Shown here one piece after another: positions 48,669 through 60,455 of a stretch of DNA of 64,000 nt. Source of the stretch: Sorghum bicolor (Eukaryota > Streptophyta > Magnoliopsida > Poales > Poaceae). How positions within the stretch are numbered: the first letter of the stretch is position 1; each line of letters opens with the position of its first letter. Under the pieces are notes generated by a model. The model worked only from the letters and a program-made list of their open reading frames with translations, searched no databases and was not told where the DNA came from. Location: NCBI RefSeq assembly GCF_000003195.3, contig NC_012873.2, forward strand, positions 67,155,615 through 67,219,614, written 5' to 3'. The position numbers were made by a program, and so were the translations under genes.

Positions 48669-50186
48669 ATGTCGTCCAACTGCGGTGAGGAGAAGGAGCT
48701 GGTCTGCGTGACCGGCGCCGGCGGCTTCATCGGCTCCTGGGTGGTCAAGGAGTTGCTCCAGCGTGGCTACCGTGTCAGGGGAACTGCGAGGGACCCTGGT
48801 GAGTGATTGCATTGACTCGACTCACATCATCTCTTGGCTCTTGCATTGCCCTTCTGGAGTAACAGGAGCAGGAGTGCTCTGTAGTCTGTAGTACTCGTAT
48901 GCCATGCCATGCCGTCTCCAAAGTTCAGAGCTTGATGCCTGCTGTGCTGTACTGAACTCGATTGCAGCGGACAGCAAGAACGCCCACCTGCTGGCTCTGG
49001 ATGGCGCCAAGGAGCGCCTCACCCTGTGCCGCGCCGACGTCCTCGACCGCGCCTCCCTCCACGCCGCCTTCGCCGGCTGCAACGGCGTCTTCCACGTCGC
49101 CTCCCCGGTCTCCAACGACCCGGTCAGTCGTCGTCACTGCTTAATTGCTCCTTGTTTTTCTTTTTCTTTTTCTTTTTCACAGACAGTACAGTACAGTACA
49201 GCAATGCGCTACGTGCTCAGCTGCTGACGACGCTGCCTTTGTGCGTCCCGCGCTGCAGGAGCTGGTGCCGGTGGCGGTGGAGGGCACCCGGAACGTCATC
49301 AACGCCGCGGCGGACGAAGGCGCGCGCCGCGTCGTCTTCACCTCCTCCTACGGCGCCGTCCACATGGACCCCAACCGTAGCCCCGACGCCGTCCTCGACG
49401 AGACATGCTGGAGCGACTACGACTTCTGCAAGCGATCAGACGTAAGCAAGCCGACTCGATCGGCCGCCGGCCGTCGCCTGCAGTTCCTTCCTATTCGCGA
49501 CGTCGCGCCGGCCTGACTCACCGCCAAATGTGTTTCCGTGCGTGCAGAACCTGTACTGCTGCGCCAAGATGATGGCGGAGATCACGGCGACGGAGGAGGC
49601 GGCGGCGCGGGGGCTGCAGCTGGCCGTGGTGCTTCCCTGCATGACCATGGGCCCCATGCTGCAGCAGACGCTCAACTTCAGCACCAACCACGTCGCGCGC
49701 TACCTCATGGGCACCAAGCGCTCCATCCCCAACGCCGTCGCCGCCTACGTCGACGTCCGCGACGTCGCGCGCGCGCACGTCCTCGCCTACGAGCGCCCCA
49801 GCGCGTGCGGACGCTACCTCTGCATCGGCACCGTGCTGCACCGCGAACAGCTCGTCGCCATGCTCAAGGAACTCTTCCCGCAGTACCCCGTCACAGCCAA
49901 GTAAGCACGGACCAGACCATCCTCCTCCGTTGTTGTCGTCGCCGCCGCCGCTGAGATGTCAGCTCTGAGAATCTCACGCGCTCGTTCGTCTATGATGTGA
50001 TGCTGATGCAGGTGCGAGGACGACGGCAAGCCGATGGCGAAGCCGTTCAAGTTCTCCAACCAGAGGCTCAGGGACCTGGGCTTGGAGTTCACTCCGCTCA
50101 GGAAGAGCTTGTACGAGACCGTGGTGTGCCTGCAGCAGAAGGGTCACCTGCCTGTCATCCAACAACAGCAGCGCGCGTACTTGTAA
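48669..50186 (+). CDS. Cinnamoyl-CoA-reductase-like NAD(P)-dependent reductase, copy A
   Basis: 331 aa, an extended short-chain dehydrogenase of the CCR/DFR group. Exons: 48669-48798, 48968-49122, 49259-49441, 49548-49900 and 50012-50186. All phases agree. The Rossmann dinucleotide motif [11 protein letters not shown] is at residues 14-24. The catalytic Ser lies in FTSSYGAVH (about 124-125), and the Tyr/Lys pair in Y159-CCA-K163. True cinnamoyl-CoA reductases carry NWYCYGK here. This copy reads NLYCCAK, so the signature Trp and second Tyr are replaced. The substrate is therefore uncertain: hydroxycinnamoyl-CoA or a related aldehyde/ketone. The ATG is in ACCATGTCG, about 135 bases after the expected transcription start. 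It forms a tail-to-tail inverted pair with 54025-55494. Confidence 0.92.
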
Positions 50187-50337
50187 ACCAGACCAGAGGA
50201 CATGCCGGGATTTCTCAGATAAAAGTGAACATGGCAAACAACACACAGAAAGAGAAGCACAAGAAGATGATATGAGGAATTTGTAAACTTCGTATACTCT
50301 TTTTTTTTTCTTTTCTATACAAGTGTATTACGTTGTT

Positions 50338-50365
50338 CACACACACACACACACACACACACACA
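50338..50365. repeat. (CA)n microsatellite
   Basis: Fourteen perfect CA/AC units about 150 bases after the copy A stop codon, likely in or just after its 3' UTR. Confidence 0.95.
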
Positions 50366-51129
50366 TAAAATCTACAGTTGTATGATCCATTCTTATTCTG
50401 TATCATGGCACATGTAAAGTCGTTAATGTGACGAATTGTATAAGTATTATATAAATTAATCGCATTCCTTTCGCATCAAATTACTACAACCCGAATGCTC
50501 AGTGTAGGGACTTGGATCGAGTTTAAGTCTTTTTTGAGGGGAACGGCAGGGAAGCTCCCTACCTACAACGAACTACATCACGCGTTTTGAGGCCCTGTCT
50601 AGTTAGCTGGGAATATGGTCGGGATTAGTCCACCTCATCAAAAGCTATGTAAATTAAGCAAACATTTCTGGTGGGAATTGTTCCAAATAACTGAATAAGT
50701 ATTCCAGCTGAACCGAACGATGCCTAAAGCCAAACTGGTGGAGGAGAGGGTCCAGTCTCTCTCTCTCTCTGAAAAGTTTTAATTATTAAAATTTTAAAAC
50801 TTTAATCGAATTTTTATGGTGCTAAATTAGTACCATTAAATTTATCATAGAATATACTTTTATCAGATATTTATTTTATGTCATAGATATTGATGCTCTT
50901 TTCTGTAAAGTTAAAATCTAACTAAGCATGGATTTTAGGAATTGAAACTTTTAGAGATGGAAAGAGTATATCATATCACAACTTTAAGATTTATTCAAAA
51001 TTAGCCATATTATACATATTTTAATTTTTCATAGGACAAGAGACTCATGTATGTCTACACACTGGAGGACGAAGGGACACGAGAACTCTAATATAAAAAA
51101 AAATAACACAAACAAAAAATTAGCCCATT

Positions 51130-51366
51130 CTCCCTCCGTCCCAAAAAGAGTAATATTTTTTATTTTTAGAAATCGTGTTTAACCGTTCGTCTTATTCAAA
51201 AATTTAATGTAAATTATAAAATAAATAAATTATTAGTAAAGTATCTCTAATGATAAAATAGGTCTTAACAAAATATATAATATTTATGTAAAAATTGTGA
51301 ATATAACGGATGATCAAACAAGATGTCTAAAATTTTAAAACGACACTCTTTTTGGGACTGAGAGAG
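51130..51366. mobile_element. Stowaway-like MITE
   Basis: The ends CTCCCTCCGTCCCAAAAAGA and TCTTTTTGGGACTGAGAGAG are long inverted repeats. The right side has TA, but the left flank is TT, so the duplication is not perfect. Confidence 0.85.
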
Positions 51367-51435
51367 TAGACAATAAAGATAAAACCATAGAACAATACCA
51401 AAGATATAGTAGAAAACTCTGAGAAATCTCCATTT

Positions 51436-51612
51436 TCATGAACACAAGGCTAATAAATCCAGGCAAAAACAATTTTCATATTGAGATTCGACAACCAATT
51501 GCCTCGGGTCTACAAGCTTTTTAAGATAATGGAATAAATATTTAGCTTCATCCTCACTCATAAGTGAGGAATCAGACCATATTACTACAAAGAAGTTCCC
51601 GCCCTCGTATTT
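51436..51612 (-). pseudogene. Exon-like coding fragment of unknown origin
   Basis: The frame after codon 77 of a longer open frame reads like real protein: YEGGNFFVVIWSDSSLMSED, then EAKYLFHYLKKLVDPRQLVV and a stop after DLLALCS. The upstream part of the frame looks like translated intron. I do not recognise the family. It may be a captured or decayed exon left in the spacer. Confidence 0.3.
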
Positions 51613-53197
51613 AAAGCAGACATAAAAATGACATAAAATCAGTTTGCAATCCAAGACATAATGGGGCATACACAAGAGGGGAAAAAAAGGGAAAACTAAT
51701 GTCTCAAGCTGAAATATTAACCAAAATTTAAAATAAATACCAAATGAATAGAATATGCATGGTAGAAACAGTAAAATATTGTTACTACTTGGCCTCAAGA
51801 TTATTCCCATACGGCATAGGAGCACAGGCACATGGGTCTTCACTGACCCCTAAAGTCATTTGGAGCTTATTTATGCCAAAAAATTAAACAAAATCGCTTC
51901 ATCTAAAAAGCCCCTTAAATCATACTCTCACAAAGGATACGTGGAAGGTGAATACGAAAGTAGTGGCTTCACCCCGCTTCGGAGGGCCTCACACTCCAAC
52001 AATATTTTTGGCTATCTCTAATACTAAGTAAAAAGTAGGGAATTGTTTTGTAGTTTGGGGGTTAAATAGATGGATTGAGTCCATTTTTGGCCCATCAACT
52101 CTTGCCTTTGTCTAATTTTAGCCCCCCAACTACAAAATCATCTACCTTTCGCACCTCAAGTCTTCAACTATCTAAACCGTTTAAACTTTGACCTCAAAGC
52201 CATCTCAAAACCTTTCCATCTCGGGGGGCAAGATTGAACATTTTTAACAGTTGAGGTGCTAAAGTTACACAAATATAAGAGTTGAGGGGTCAAAATGGAC
52301 TTAAATCAAGTACTTCAGTTTTAAGTTATTTATGGAAAAAATTATATATTTCAATTTATTTATTAGTAAATATTTATATTTATTAAAAGATTTATCTACA
52401 CTTGTTATCATAGAAAGGAGTTTCGTAATTATCATAAATTAAACTTTGGTACCATTTTTTTCTAAAAATACAATCTATCTCATTAAGATCTACAACTTTG
52501 ATTTGGGTTATTTAAAATTATAAGAATTTCAAACATAATTTTGAGACTGTAAAAATTCAAACAAAACAGTTGTCAACCACAAAGTGTTAGACCTGATAGC
52601 AAAGAGCTACCGGTTTAGTTTTGGCCATTTCTCCATCCAAGCTTGCTCGAACAATTCAAAAATAAAATAAAATATGAGAACCTTAAATAAAATCTTGGAG
52701 CCATAAATAATTTCAAATGATGATGTTGTAAGTAAATAACACCGTGTTGGTACCTCAATGTTGTTGCCACGAGTAGTTTATTTGTAATCACAACCGAGTG
52801 AGTTCTTCAGTGGGCGTTTGGCTCGGTAATCTACCATCCATCTTTGAAATGTTATAAACTTTGTTTTTGCTTAATGAAAATGTACCTTGGCATGATTGCG
52901 AAAAAAGATATTGTAAATAAATGACGTAATCCCTCCGTATAGGATTTAGAAGTTGTTTCAAATAAAGTTTGGGTCAAACATTAGGAATATAAATCATTAA
53001 TAACTTTTATATTGTTGAGTTTGCAAATGTAAAAAAATGAATAGATTTATTTCGAAAAATACTTTCATAAAAATATACATATATTAAAAATAAGAGGTCA
53101 AAGATGTATTTTGAAAACCGTATCACTGTCCTCAACTTCTGAGGAGTCCTAACTCATCGGGCACAATAGCAACCATCTCGCCGGCTCATCTCCCTCC

Positions 53198-53375
53198 CAG
53201 TGACGGAACCAGGGGGGCTAGCAGGGGCCATGGCCCCCCCTAACTCTTGAAACTTTCTTTAAGAGTACATGCAAAGTTAATTATTTTTAAATGATGGAGC
53301 TTAAGCCAAGTGTAATCTTTATGTATATCTTCTATACTCGGCCCCCCCTATATATTTGCTCTGGTTCCGTCTCTG
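53198..53375. mobile_element. hAT-type MITE with 8-bp target duplication
   Basis: The ends CAGTGACGGAACCAGG and GCTCTGGTTCCGTCTCTG are inverted repeats that start with CAG. The flanking octamer CTCCCTCC is repeated exactly on both sides (53190-53197 and 53376-53383). An 8-bp duplication and CAG ends are the hallmarks of hAT. Inside are GGGGGGC and GGCCCCCCC runs. Confidence 0.88.
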
Positions 53376-54024
53376 CTCCCTCCCCCCATCAACCTCAGGA
53401 TCATATGACGATGTTGAAGCTTGGGGTGGGCAGATCCCATACAGGCCGGGCTCGCCGTATCATCCCCGACAACAGTACCGGACACAAGGTCAAGAATATC
53501 TCTGGTAGCCCAGCAACCGATCTTCAAAGATGGCATAATCTCAACGTACTTTCCTAGAGATTTGGTCTGATGAACACATCAGAGAAACGCCTCCACATGA
53601 GGTAGATCGAGCTAGGCAGGCTTGCCGTAGAGGTAAATTAGGAAACCGCTAGCTGCCACGGGTGCTAGCTAGGAGAACAGCACTGGGGATCAGGGTAAAT
53701 AAACGTAGACGGCAGCGCAGGAACAGCAGATCAGGAGAAGACTCTCGGACGATCGTGGTCACCACGAAGTCGTTTTCATTCGGGAGACACAGTTTCAGAT
53801 CTATCAATATAATCACGCGTAGAACTTGCATTGATGTATTCTTGTACTTCATTCCCCTTTTTCTGTGGTGTTTTCCCTGTTTATATGATCATCATTTCCT
53901 ATCCTACGGGTGCCTTAGGAAGACGATAGACTACTAGCAATCAAGCAATGGAAAAGATGTTTGCCCGGGTTGAGACTGATTACTGACTATATTATCTGGG
54001 AAATCCCGGCATATGTCCACTGAT

Positions 54025-55494
54025 TTACAAGCACGCACGTTGTTTTTGTTTGATGACAGGCAGGTGGCCCTTCTGCTGCAAGCACACCACAGTCTCGTAC
54101 AGGCTCTCCCTCAGCGGAGTGAATTCCAAGCCCAGGTCTCTGAGCCTCTGGTTGGAGAACCTGTACGGCTTCACCATTGGCTTACCGTCGTCTTCGCACC
54201 TGCATCACAGCACAGCGAGATTATCAGCGCCAGCAACGAATCAACATGACAACTCCAAACAGAGCTGATCGCTCGGCGGCGACGACGACGGCAGAGGAGG
54301 AGGGCCTCCTGTGTGCTTACTTGGCCGTGACGGGGTACTTGGGGAAGAGGTCCCTGAGCATGGCGACGAGCTGTGCGCGGTGCAGCACGGTGCCGATGCA
54401 GAGGTACCGGCCGCGCGCGGCGGGGCGCTCGTAGGCGAGGACGTGCGCGCGCGCGACGTCGCGGATGTCGACGTAGGCGGCGACGGCGTTGGGGATGGAC
54501 CTCTTGGTGCCCATGACGTAGCGCAAGATGTGGTGGGTGCTGACGTTGAGCGTCTGCTGCAGCATTGGCCCCAAGGTTATGCACGGCACCACCACTGCCA
54601 GCTGCAGCCCCCGGGCCGCCGCCACCTCCGTCGCCGTGATCTCCGCCATCATCTTGGCGCAGCAGTACAGGTTCTGCACGGAAACACATTTGGCGGCGAG
54701 TCAGGCCGGCGCGACGGCGACGACGCGAATAGGAAGGAACTGCAGGCGACGGCGGCCGATCGAGTCGGCTTTGCTTACGTCTGATCGCTTGCAGAAGTCG
54801 TAGTCGCTCCAGCAGGTCTCGTCGAGGACGGCGTCGGGGCTGCGGTTGGGGTCCATGTGGACGGCGCCGTAGGAGGAGGTGAAGACGACGCGGCGCACGC
54901 CCTCGTCCGCCGCGGCGGTGATGACGTTCCGGGTGCCCTCCACCGCCACCGGAACCAGCTCCTGTGGCCCGGCAGGAAGCGTAAGCAGAGAGCACATGAA
55001 CGATGATGCGCCGTAGTAAATTGCTTGTGAGAGCGACTGACCGGGTCGTTGGAGACCGGGGAGGCGACGTGGAAGACGCCGTGGCAGCCGACGAAGGCGG
55101 CGCGGAGGGAGGCGCTGTCGAGGACGTCGGCGCGGCACAGGGTGAGACGCTCCTTGGCGCCGTCCAGAGCCAGCAGGTGCGCGTTCTTGCCGTGCTCTGT
55201 GCGTCAGCACGCAACGCAAGCATCCATCCATCCATCCAGGGACAGATCGAGTTCAGTACAGTAAGCGCTGAACTCGATCGGAGATGGCAATGCAAGAGAA
55301 TAGAGATAGAGATGATGTGAGTTGGTCACTCTCACTCACTCACCAGGGTTCCTTGCAGTTCCCCTGACAAGGTAGCCGCGCTGGAGCAGCTCCTTGACCA
55401 CCCACGAACCGATGAAGCCGCCGGCGCCGGTCACGCAGACCAGCTGCTGCTGCTCCTCCTCCTCCTCATCACCGCAGGCGGAGGACGACGACAT
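54025..55494 (-). CDS. Cinnamoyl-CoA-reductase-like NAD(P)-dependent reductase, copy B
   Basis: 338 aa. Exons (minus): 55494-55344, 55196-55042, 54961-54779, 54673-54321 and 54199-54025. Exons 2-5 are exactly 155, 183, 353 and 175 bases, the same as in copy A. Only exon 1 differs, by a 21-base longer, Glu/Gln-rich N-terminus (DEEEEEQQQ). In exon 4 I count about 16 differences in roughly 118 residues. The Rossmann motif [11 protein letters not shown], the TSSYGAVH serine and the YCCAK pair are all kept, and the same NLYCCAK replaces the CCR signature. Introns are also similar between the copies. No frameshift or stop was found, so both look functional. Confidence 0.92.
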
Positions 55495-55569
55495 GGTGAC
55501 GCGTCCCATGTGCTGTGTCCCGATGCTCCTGCTTCAGCTTCAGCTGCAGCTAGTGGACTGTGACCTTGG

Positions 55570-55660
55570 CATGTACGGTGGGTGCCCGTATTTATACCAC
55601 GGGGCGCTGGGCTGGCCGGCTGGGACTGTGAGAGCCTGAGAGGTCATGGTTGGGGAGGGT
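55570..55660 (-). promoter_or_regulatory. Core promoter of the minus-strand CCR-like gene
   Basis: On the minus strand it reads CCCTCCCCAACCATGACCTC ... TATAAATACGGGCACCCACC. The TATA box is at 55596-55589. The order and spacing match the copy A promoter. Confidence 0.7.
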
Positions 55661-56572
55661 AGACGAAAACATATTGCACATGTGCGTTCTTCGCATCCTA
55701 AGAAAAAAAACTTTGCAACTGACATGAGATCTACGAGTACACCTCTGCATAAAAAAAAAGAAACTCACGTTCACCTAACACTAATATCGGAATAAACTAC
55801 AACACATAGAGGGGTTCACCTAACATTCAAAGATGCACACAATAGCTAACACACATATGACATTGAGATTCCAACGCGATTCTCTCGGGTTTTTTTAACA
55901 ATGATGACGTGTATTGAGATGTCTACGCATATAACATGTGTTGTCGTTGTGTAACATCTTTTAATGTGAACAACGATAAACATATGAATTTTTATTGAAT
56001 ACTTTTTGCTAACGTGGATAAGGATAAATAGATGCATGAGGTGTCTTAATAAAATGTGTGATCAAGAAAACAATATATACTATAATTACAAGATATATAC
56101 GAAATTTTAAGCTCACACATAGGCTGATTAATTTCTTAGCTAAAGGTAGTATAGTATAATGTGTTGTACTATTGTCAACAATGAGCACCTACAAATGAAT
56201 GGACCATATTATAGGCTATTATCTAAGGCTGGATAACGAGTCAGCTCGGCTCGGCTCGTTATGATAACGAGCCGAGTCGAGGTAAGCCGAGCGAGCTAAC
56301 GAATTTTGAGTTTTTCGTCCAACCTTAACTATTATGGTTATGCTCTAATACCATTTTTAATTTTATTTTCTATGTTTTCCATACTAGTCAATGCTGAAGA
56401 TATGGAAGGATGCCACTCACGGATAAGGAAGGAGGCTTGACACACAATTGCTTTTGATATTAGAACACGCATGTGTAGACAGAATTAGAAATAGATATAC
56501 TATTCAGAAGTTATAAGATTTTGAAATAAATATTTTTTTAGAAATGATGTCAAAGCCAGACATGCATGCATA

Positions 56573-56831
56573 TTCTCTCCATACCTGTAAAGAAAGTCGT
56601 TTCGAACGAGATTTGGGTCAAACATTAGGAATATAAATCATAAATAACTTTTAAGTTATTGAATTTAGAGATGTGAAAACTATATAAATATATTTATCTT
56701 GAAAAATATTTTCATAAAAATATACATATACCACTTTTTGATAAATATTTTTATAAAAATAAGAAGTTAAAGTTAGGCTTTCGAGACCGTATCGTTGTTT
56801 TAAATGACTTTGACTTTGAATAAGAAGGGAG
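56573..56831. mobile_element. Stowaway-like MITE, worn ends
   Basis: It starts CTCTCCATACCTGTAAAGAA and ends GACTTTGAATAAGAAGGGAG before TA. It carries the inner block GTCAAACATTAGGAATATAA, which is also seen at about 52975. Confidence 0.6.
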
Positions 56832-57016
56832 TATGTGCTTGGTTGGAGCATGTGACAACCTTTCTAGAAAAAATAGTTACAAATATTGATCGCTCATTTT
56901 TATTCTACTGTCACGAATTAGCCTGTGCCTAAATGTCGTAGTGTAGAGTAGTTGTAGCAGCCTCTAATTTTCTTACTACAACATTTACCATATTAGCGTT
57001 TTAAATATGACATCAA

Positions 57017-58811
57017 TCTATACCTACTAATAAAAAGCCAAAATTTCAGTCTGCCCTTTTTTTTCTGCCAATCTAAAATTTCAGCCGTTTGTTTGGTCTG
57101 GATCTTTTTTTGGTCTGGCTACTTATAAAGACAGGGAGATTAGACGCAAGGGAAATAGAAAGAAGAATCCTCTCCCAAATTAGACTTTTTCAAATCAAAC
57201 TCTATCAAACCTTCGTCCGACAAAATCTTCGTCCGGACTCTTTGACGTATTTTTTTAAACGGAAGGTGAGACTTGAATTCGTATTGGTACGTGAGCCAAA
57301 AATAATTTGGAAAAAACAGGAAAGATCAAGAGAGAGCTGAGAACCAAAACGTGGGCCAGCATGATTTAGATCGAGACTAGAGTATACAATACCAAATCTA
57401 TATCATCATATAAACACCAGGAGAAATCAGAGAACTAAATCAAGGCCATCACGATTTAGACTAAGACCAAATAGAGTACAATACCAAATCAATACCAAAC
57501 GGCCAGAGCCTCACCCGACGTCGCCTACCGCAATCACCGAGGGAACAGCAGTCCTGCGACGTTGCCGGTCTCCACACAGCATGGTTGCTACGTTCTAGGA
57601 CCGCTGCTCACCAGATCTAGACGACCTCCTTGTCATGGAACCCACTGCCATGCCTAGGCCCCTCGCAAGTCGCCGAGAGATCCACCCAAGCGAGGCCCAC
57701 GCAACCTCAGCCACCGCCGCTGAACGTCGTCGCGAGTAGCCGGGAACATGCCCTCGCCAACCTCTGCCAGGGCCATGGACCGCCCGAGCTCCGCCACTAC
57801 CACACGAGCGTGGAGTGTGCGAGATCCGTCACCACCAGAGAGGTATAGCGGGCACCTCGCGATCCACTTACAGTCAGCTCTCGGGGAGGCAGGAGAGGAT
57901 GAACCGCGACTGCGTGAAGAAGCTATCCGGCCCTATCCACTCTCCGACATCTGGTCATCTCTCGGCTTCATCGAGCAACAGTTGAGGCATGCCAGCCGCT
58001 GGGAATTTGGGAGTGATGGCTGGGATTAGAAACGAAACGATAAGGCTAGGGTTACAAGTTTCATTCCATATATATCTGTCCACACAAAATTGGGCCTTCA
58101 ATCCGACCCTGGGCCGTAGGCCTTTCGTATTCAAGTGCTACTGCCTTCTGGCCCACAATCTACCAGGAAGCTGAAAAGGCTGATAACATTGTTTGAGAGA
58201 TTTTTTTTATAAATTACATTGTTTGAGAGATTGTGCAACCTTTAAATGCTACAAATACGGAGCGTATCTATAAAAATATATATATAAACCTATCACATCC
58301 TTTTTGTTTCATTTTAAAAACATATTTTACAACAGAATACGTTATTATCGCAACCCACGATATATTGATCACTATTCACATATAGATATGAACTCTATCA
58401 ACACAAGCATAATATGGAAAATATTTTACAACTAAATATTTTGTGCCTTATAAAAGAAGAAAGCTCTATCTATCTATAAAAAAACCCTCTCGAGGTTCTG
58501 TTTTAGTTTGACATAGAATTATTAAGATAATATTATGTTGTTGCCAATGTTAGTTTATAATATGAACGCCATGATCAGCATAAATAAATTAAAACTTTCC
58601 AATTTTATTGAAATAATAAAAAATAAATAGACATGTAACATTCTTGTCTTCATTTAACATTAATGTGTCATTGCAGCTACCTCTGCGGCTGAAGGTATAA
58701 CAACCACTAATAACTATAAAAATTAAGTCATTGGGTTGTGCAGCAAAATGAAGCGAGGTTGAACATTTAATAGATTTTTCTCCCGTTGCAACGCACGGGC
58801 ATTTTTACTAG
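57017..58811 (+). mobile_element. Non-autonomous Helitron, 1795 bp
   Basis: The 5' end is TCTATACCTACTAATAAAAA, preceded by A. The 3' end is CTAG, followed by T, so the insertion is between A and T as expected. About eight bases before CTAG lies a short hairpin, CCCGT-TGCAACGC-ACGGG (58782-58799). There are no terminal inverted repeats, no target duplication and no Rep/helicase frame, so it depends on an autonomous partner. The middle part (about 57500-58030) is much more GC-rich than the ends and may be captured host sequence. Confidence 0.88.
57500..58030 (+). other. GC-rich cargo of the Helitron, no recognised domain
   Basis: Open frames of 72 and 93 codons overlap here in different frames. 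None has a motif I recognise. The abrupt GC rise inside an AT-rich transposon is what a captured exon fragment would look like. Confidence 0.35.
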
Positions 58812-60384
58812 TAAAAACACAAATTTCATTTAGTACTTCGAGCGCACCTTTTTTTTTCTCATGTGCAGCCTTTATCGGACGGCTACATGAATGGAAAAAC
58901 AACTCCGAACCTTTATCCATTTTTGACGAAATAATAATTGTATTAAATTATAGGTGGATATGTCATCATATTACAAGCACTCAACACTACATTGCATATA
59001 TCCAGAAATCAATTTTTATCTAAATTGTATCCTCTATAAACAGCTCCAGATCTCTAATCTAAACCTGTATGACGCTTCATATAAATGACGCAAACACTCG
59101 GCAAAAGCCCAGAGAATAGATACCCAACGAACCACGACCAACTTTCTTGTATATGGAGTTGGAGAACTTCTTTCTTGTGTCTTCCATCTTCTTCTTTCTA
59201 CCACCAAAAAATGAGAAATTCTATTCTAAAATTTATTATCCCTAGTCCTTCATTGTGATTAGATCTAACCACAAGTAAATGGAGAAGAGATCAGAGAAAG
59301 TTATTCCATGACAGCGACATCATCTCCGCCTTGTTGTCGTCGTCTGAAAAGCAAAGCCTCCAAGTAATCCATGCTGATGAAGTTGCTGACGTTGTAGTTG
59401 TTCCCTCATTTTCCATCGTGCCCCCTCACCGTCGTTGAAAAGGAGGAGGAGATAAATTCCCAACATCAAGAAAATTGGCAGGGATAGACCCCTAACCCTA
59501 AAGACTCGATCTAGTAGAAAACTTATTAAAAATAATGGATTTCTACTCCCTTCAGCCTCGGGCGAGACGCCAGAGGATGAAGGGAAGGGGACTAGTGGGT
59601 GCGGCGACGGTAGCACTAGTCGAGTCACGAGTCATAAGAGGTGCGAGTGGGAGTGTCCCATATAAATATCTTATAAATTAGATCAACCATGTACGTCCCC
59701 CGTGCGCCTCTTGCGGGTGACCATACATGCATGCTTCACTCGTTGCCCATCGAGAGATGACCTAAGTCGCTCGGGAGCTCAAAGGCAACCTCGCCCACAC
59801 ATGTGGGTGGCCACCTCAATGACTAAAGGGTGGAGGGGCAAGGGCAATGCGACAACGATGGAGTAGCCATTAGGGGAGTTCAGTGGTGGCCCCATGCAAA
59901 GGCAGAGGTGAGGATGCGAGGTTACAAATGGATGAGGAGGTGTTTTACTCACTTCACCGGTGATGTAGGCGTGGAAGAGGAGCGCGTGTCTCACGACGGC
60001 GGCCAACCAATGGGACACAAGACAAAGGAATGAGGTAGAGAGTGAGAGCGGCACATGATGGAGGAGCAAGGGGATGTGGTACCTTATTTTTTACAATGCC
60101 TTGATTGATTGATTCTTCTTTCCTTTTCTAAGCTTGACGCCAGGACTGAGGTCGAAGCCACCACGAGGGCACGAGGTGAAGCACACTTTGTGTTAGGATT
60201 GAGGCGCGGTGGAGCGAGGTGAAGAGCGCGGGAACAATTGCGCTAGGTAATTTTTTTTATTGTAGATAGACAGAGAGATAGAGAATTTTGGCTATACATG
60301 ATTGGGCATCATCTCGTTTATAACATTCAAGTGTGCTACCAATATAAGAAACAAAATTCATCAGCTAACAAAATAAGATAGAGT

Positions 60385-60455
60385 TTGTATGTTCATAGGG
60401 GTGAATGTGCCTGCGTTGTGAGTGTTTATGCTGTACTATGTAATTCTTAAAAAAA
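60385..60455 (+). mobile_element. SINE-like 3' fragment
   Basis: It contains GTTCATAGGGGTGAATGTGC ... CTGTACTATGTAATTCTTAA, similar to the tail block at 8280-8335. Confidence 0.35.

Larger units (their letters stand above)
50187..54024. other. Spacer between the convergent CCR-like genes
   Basis: About 3.8 kb, AT-rich. It contains the 3' UTRs, a (CA)n tract, a Stowaway-like MITE, one exon-like coding fragment on the minus strand (51436-51612), and a hAT-type MITE at 53198-53375. The 52.0-52.9 and 53.4-54.0 kb parts hold nothing recognisable. Confidence 0.6.

Noticed and set aside
53190..53383. Reading CTCCCTCC here as a Stowaway end
   Set aside because: It lies outside the inverted repeats and is duplicated exactly on both sides, so it is the target duplication of a hAT-type element.
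54171..55295. A 374-codon frame on the minus strand across CCR-like copy B
   Set aside because: It runs through introns in the wrong frame. The spliced model reproduces copy A exactly in exon lengths and is far better.
59280..60250. Frames of about 100 codons upstream of eIF2B epsilon
   Set aside because: They are on both strands, with no motif and simple repetitive composition.
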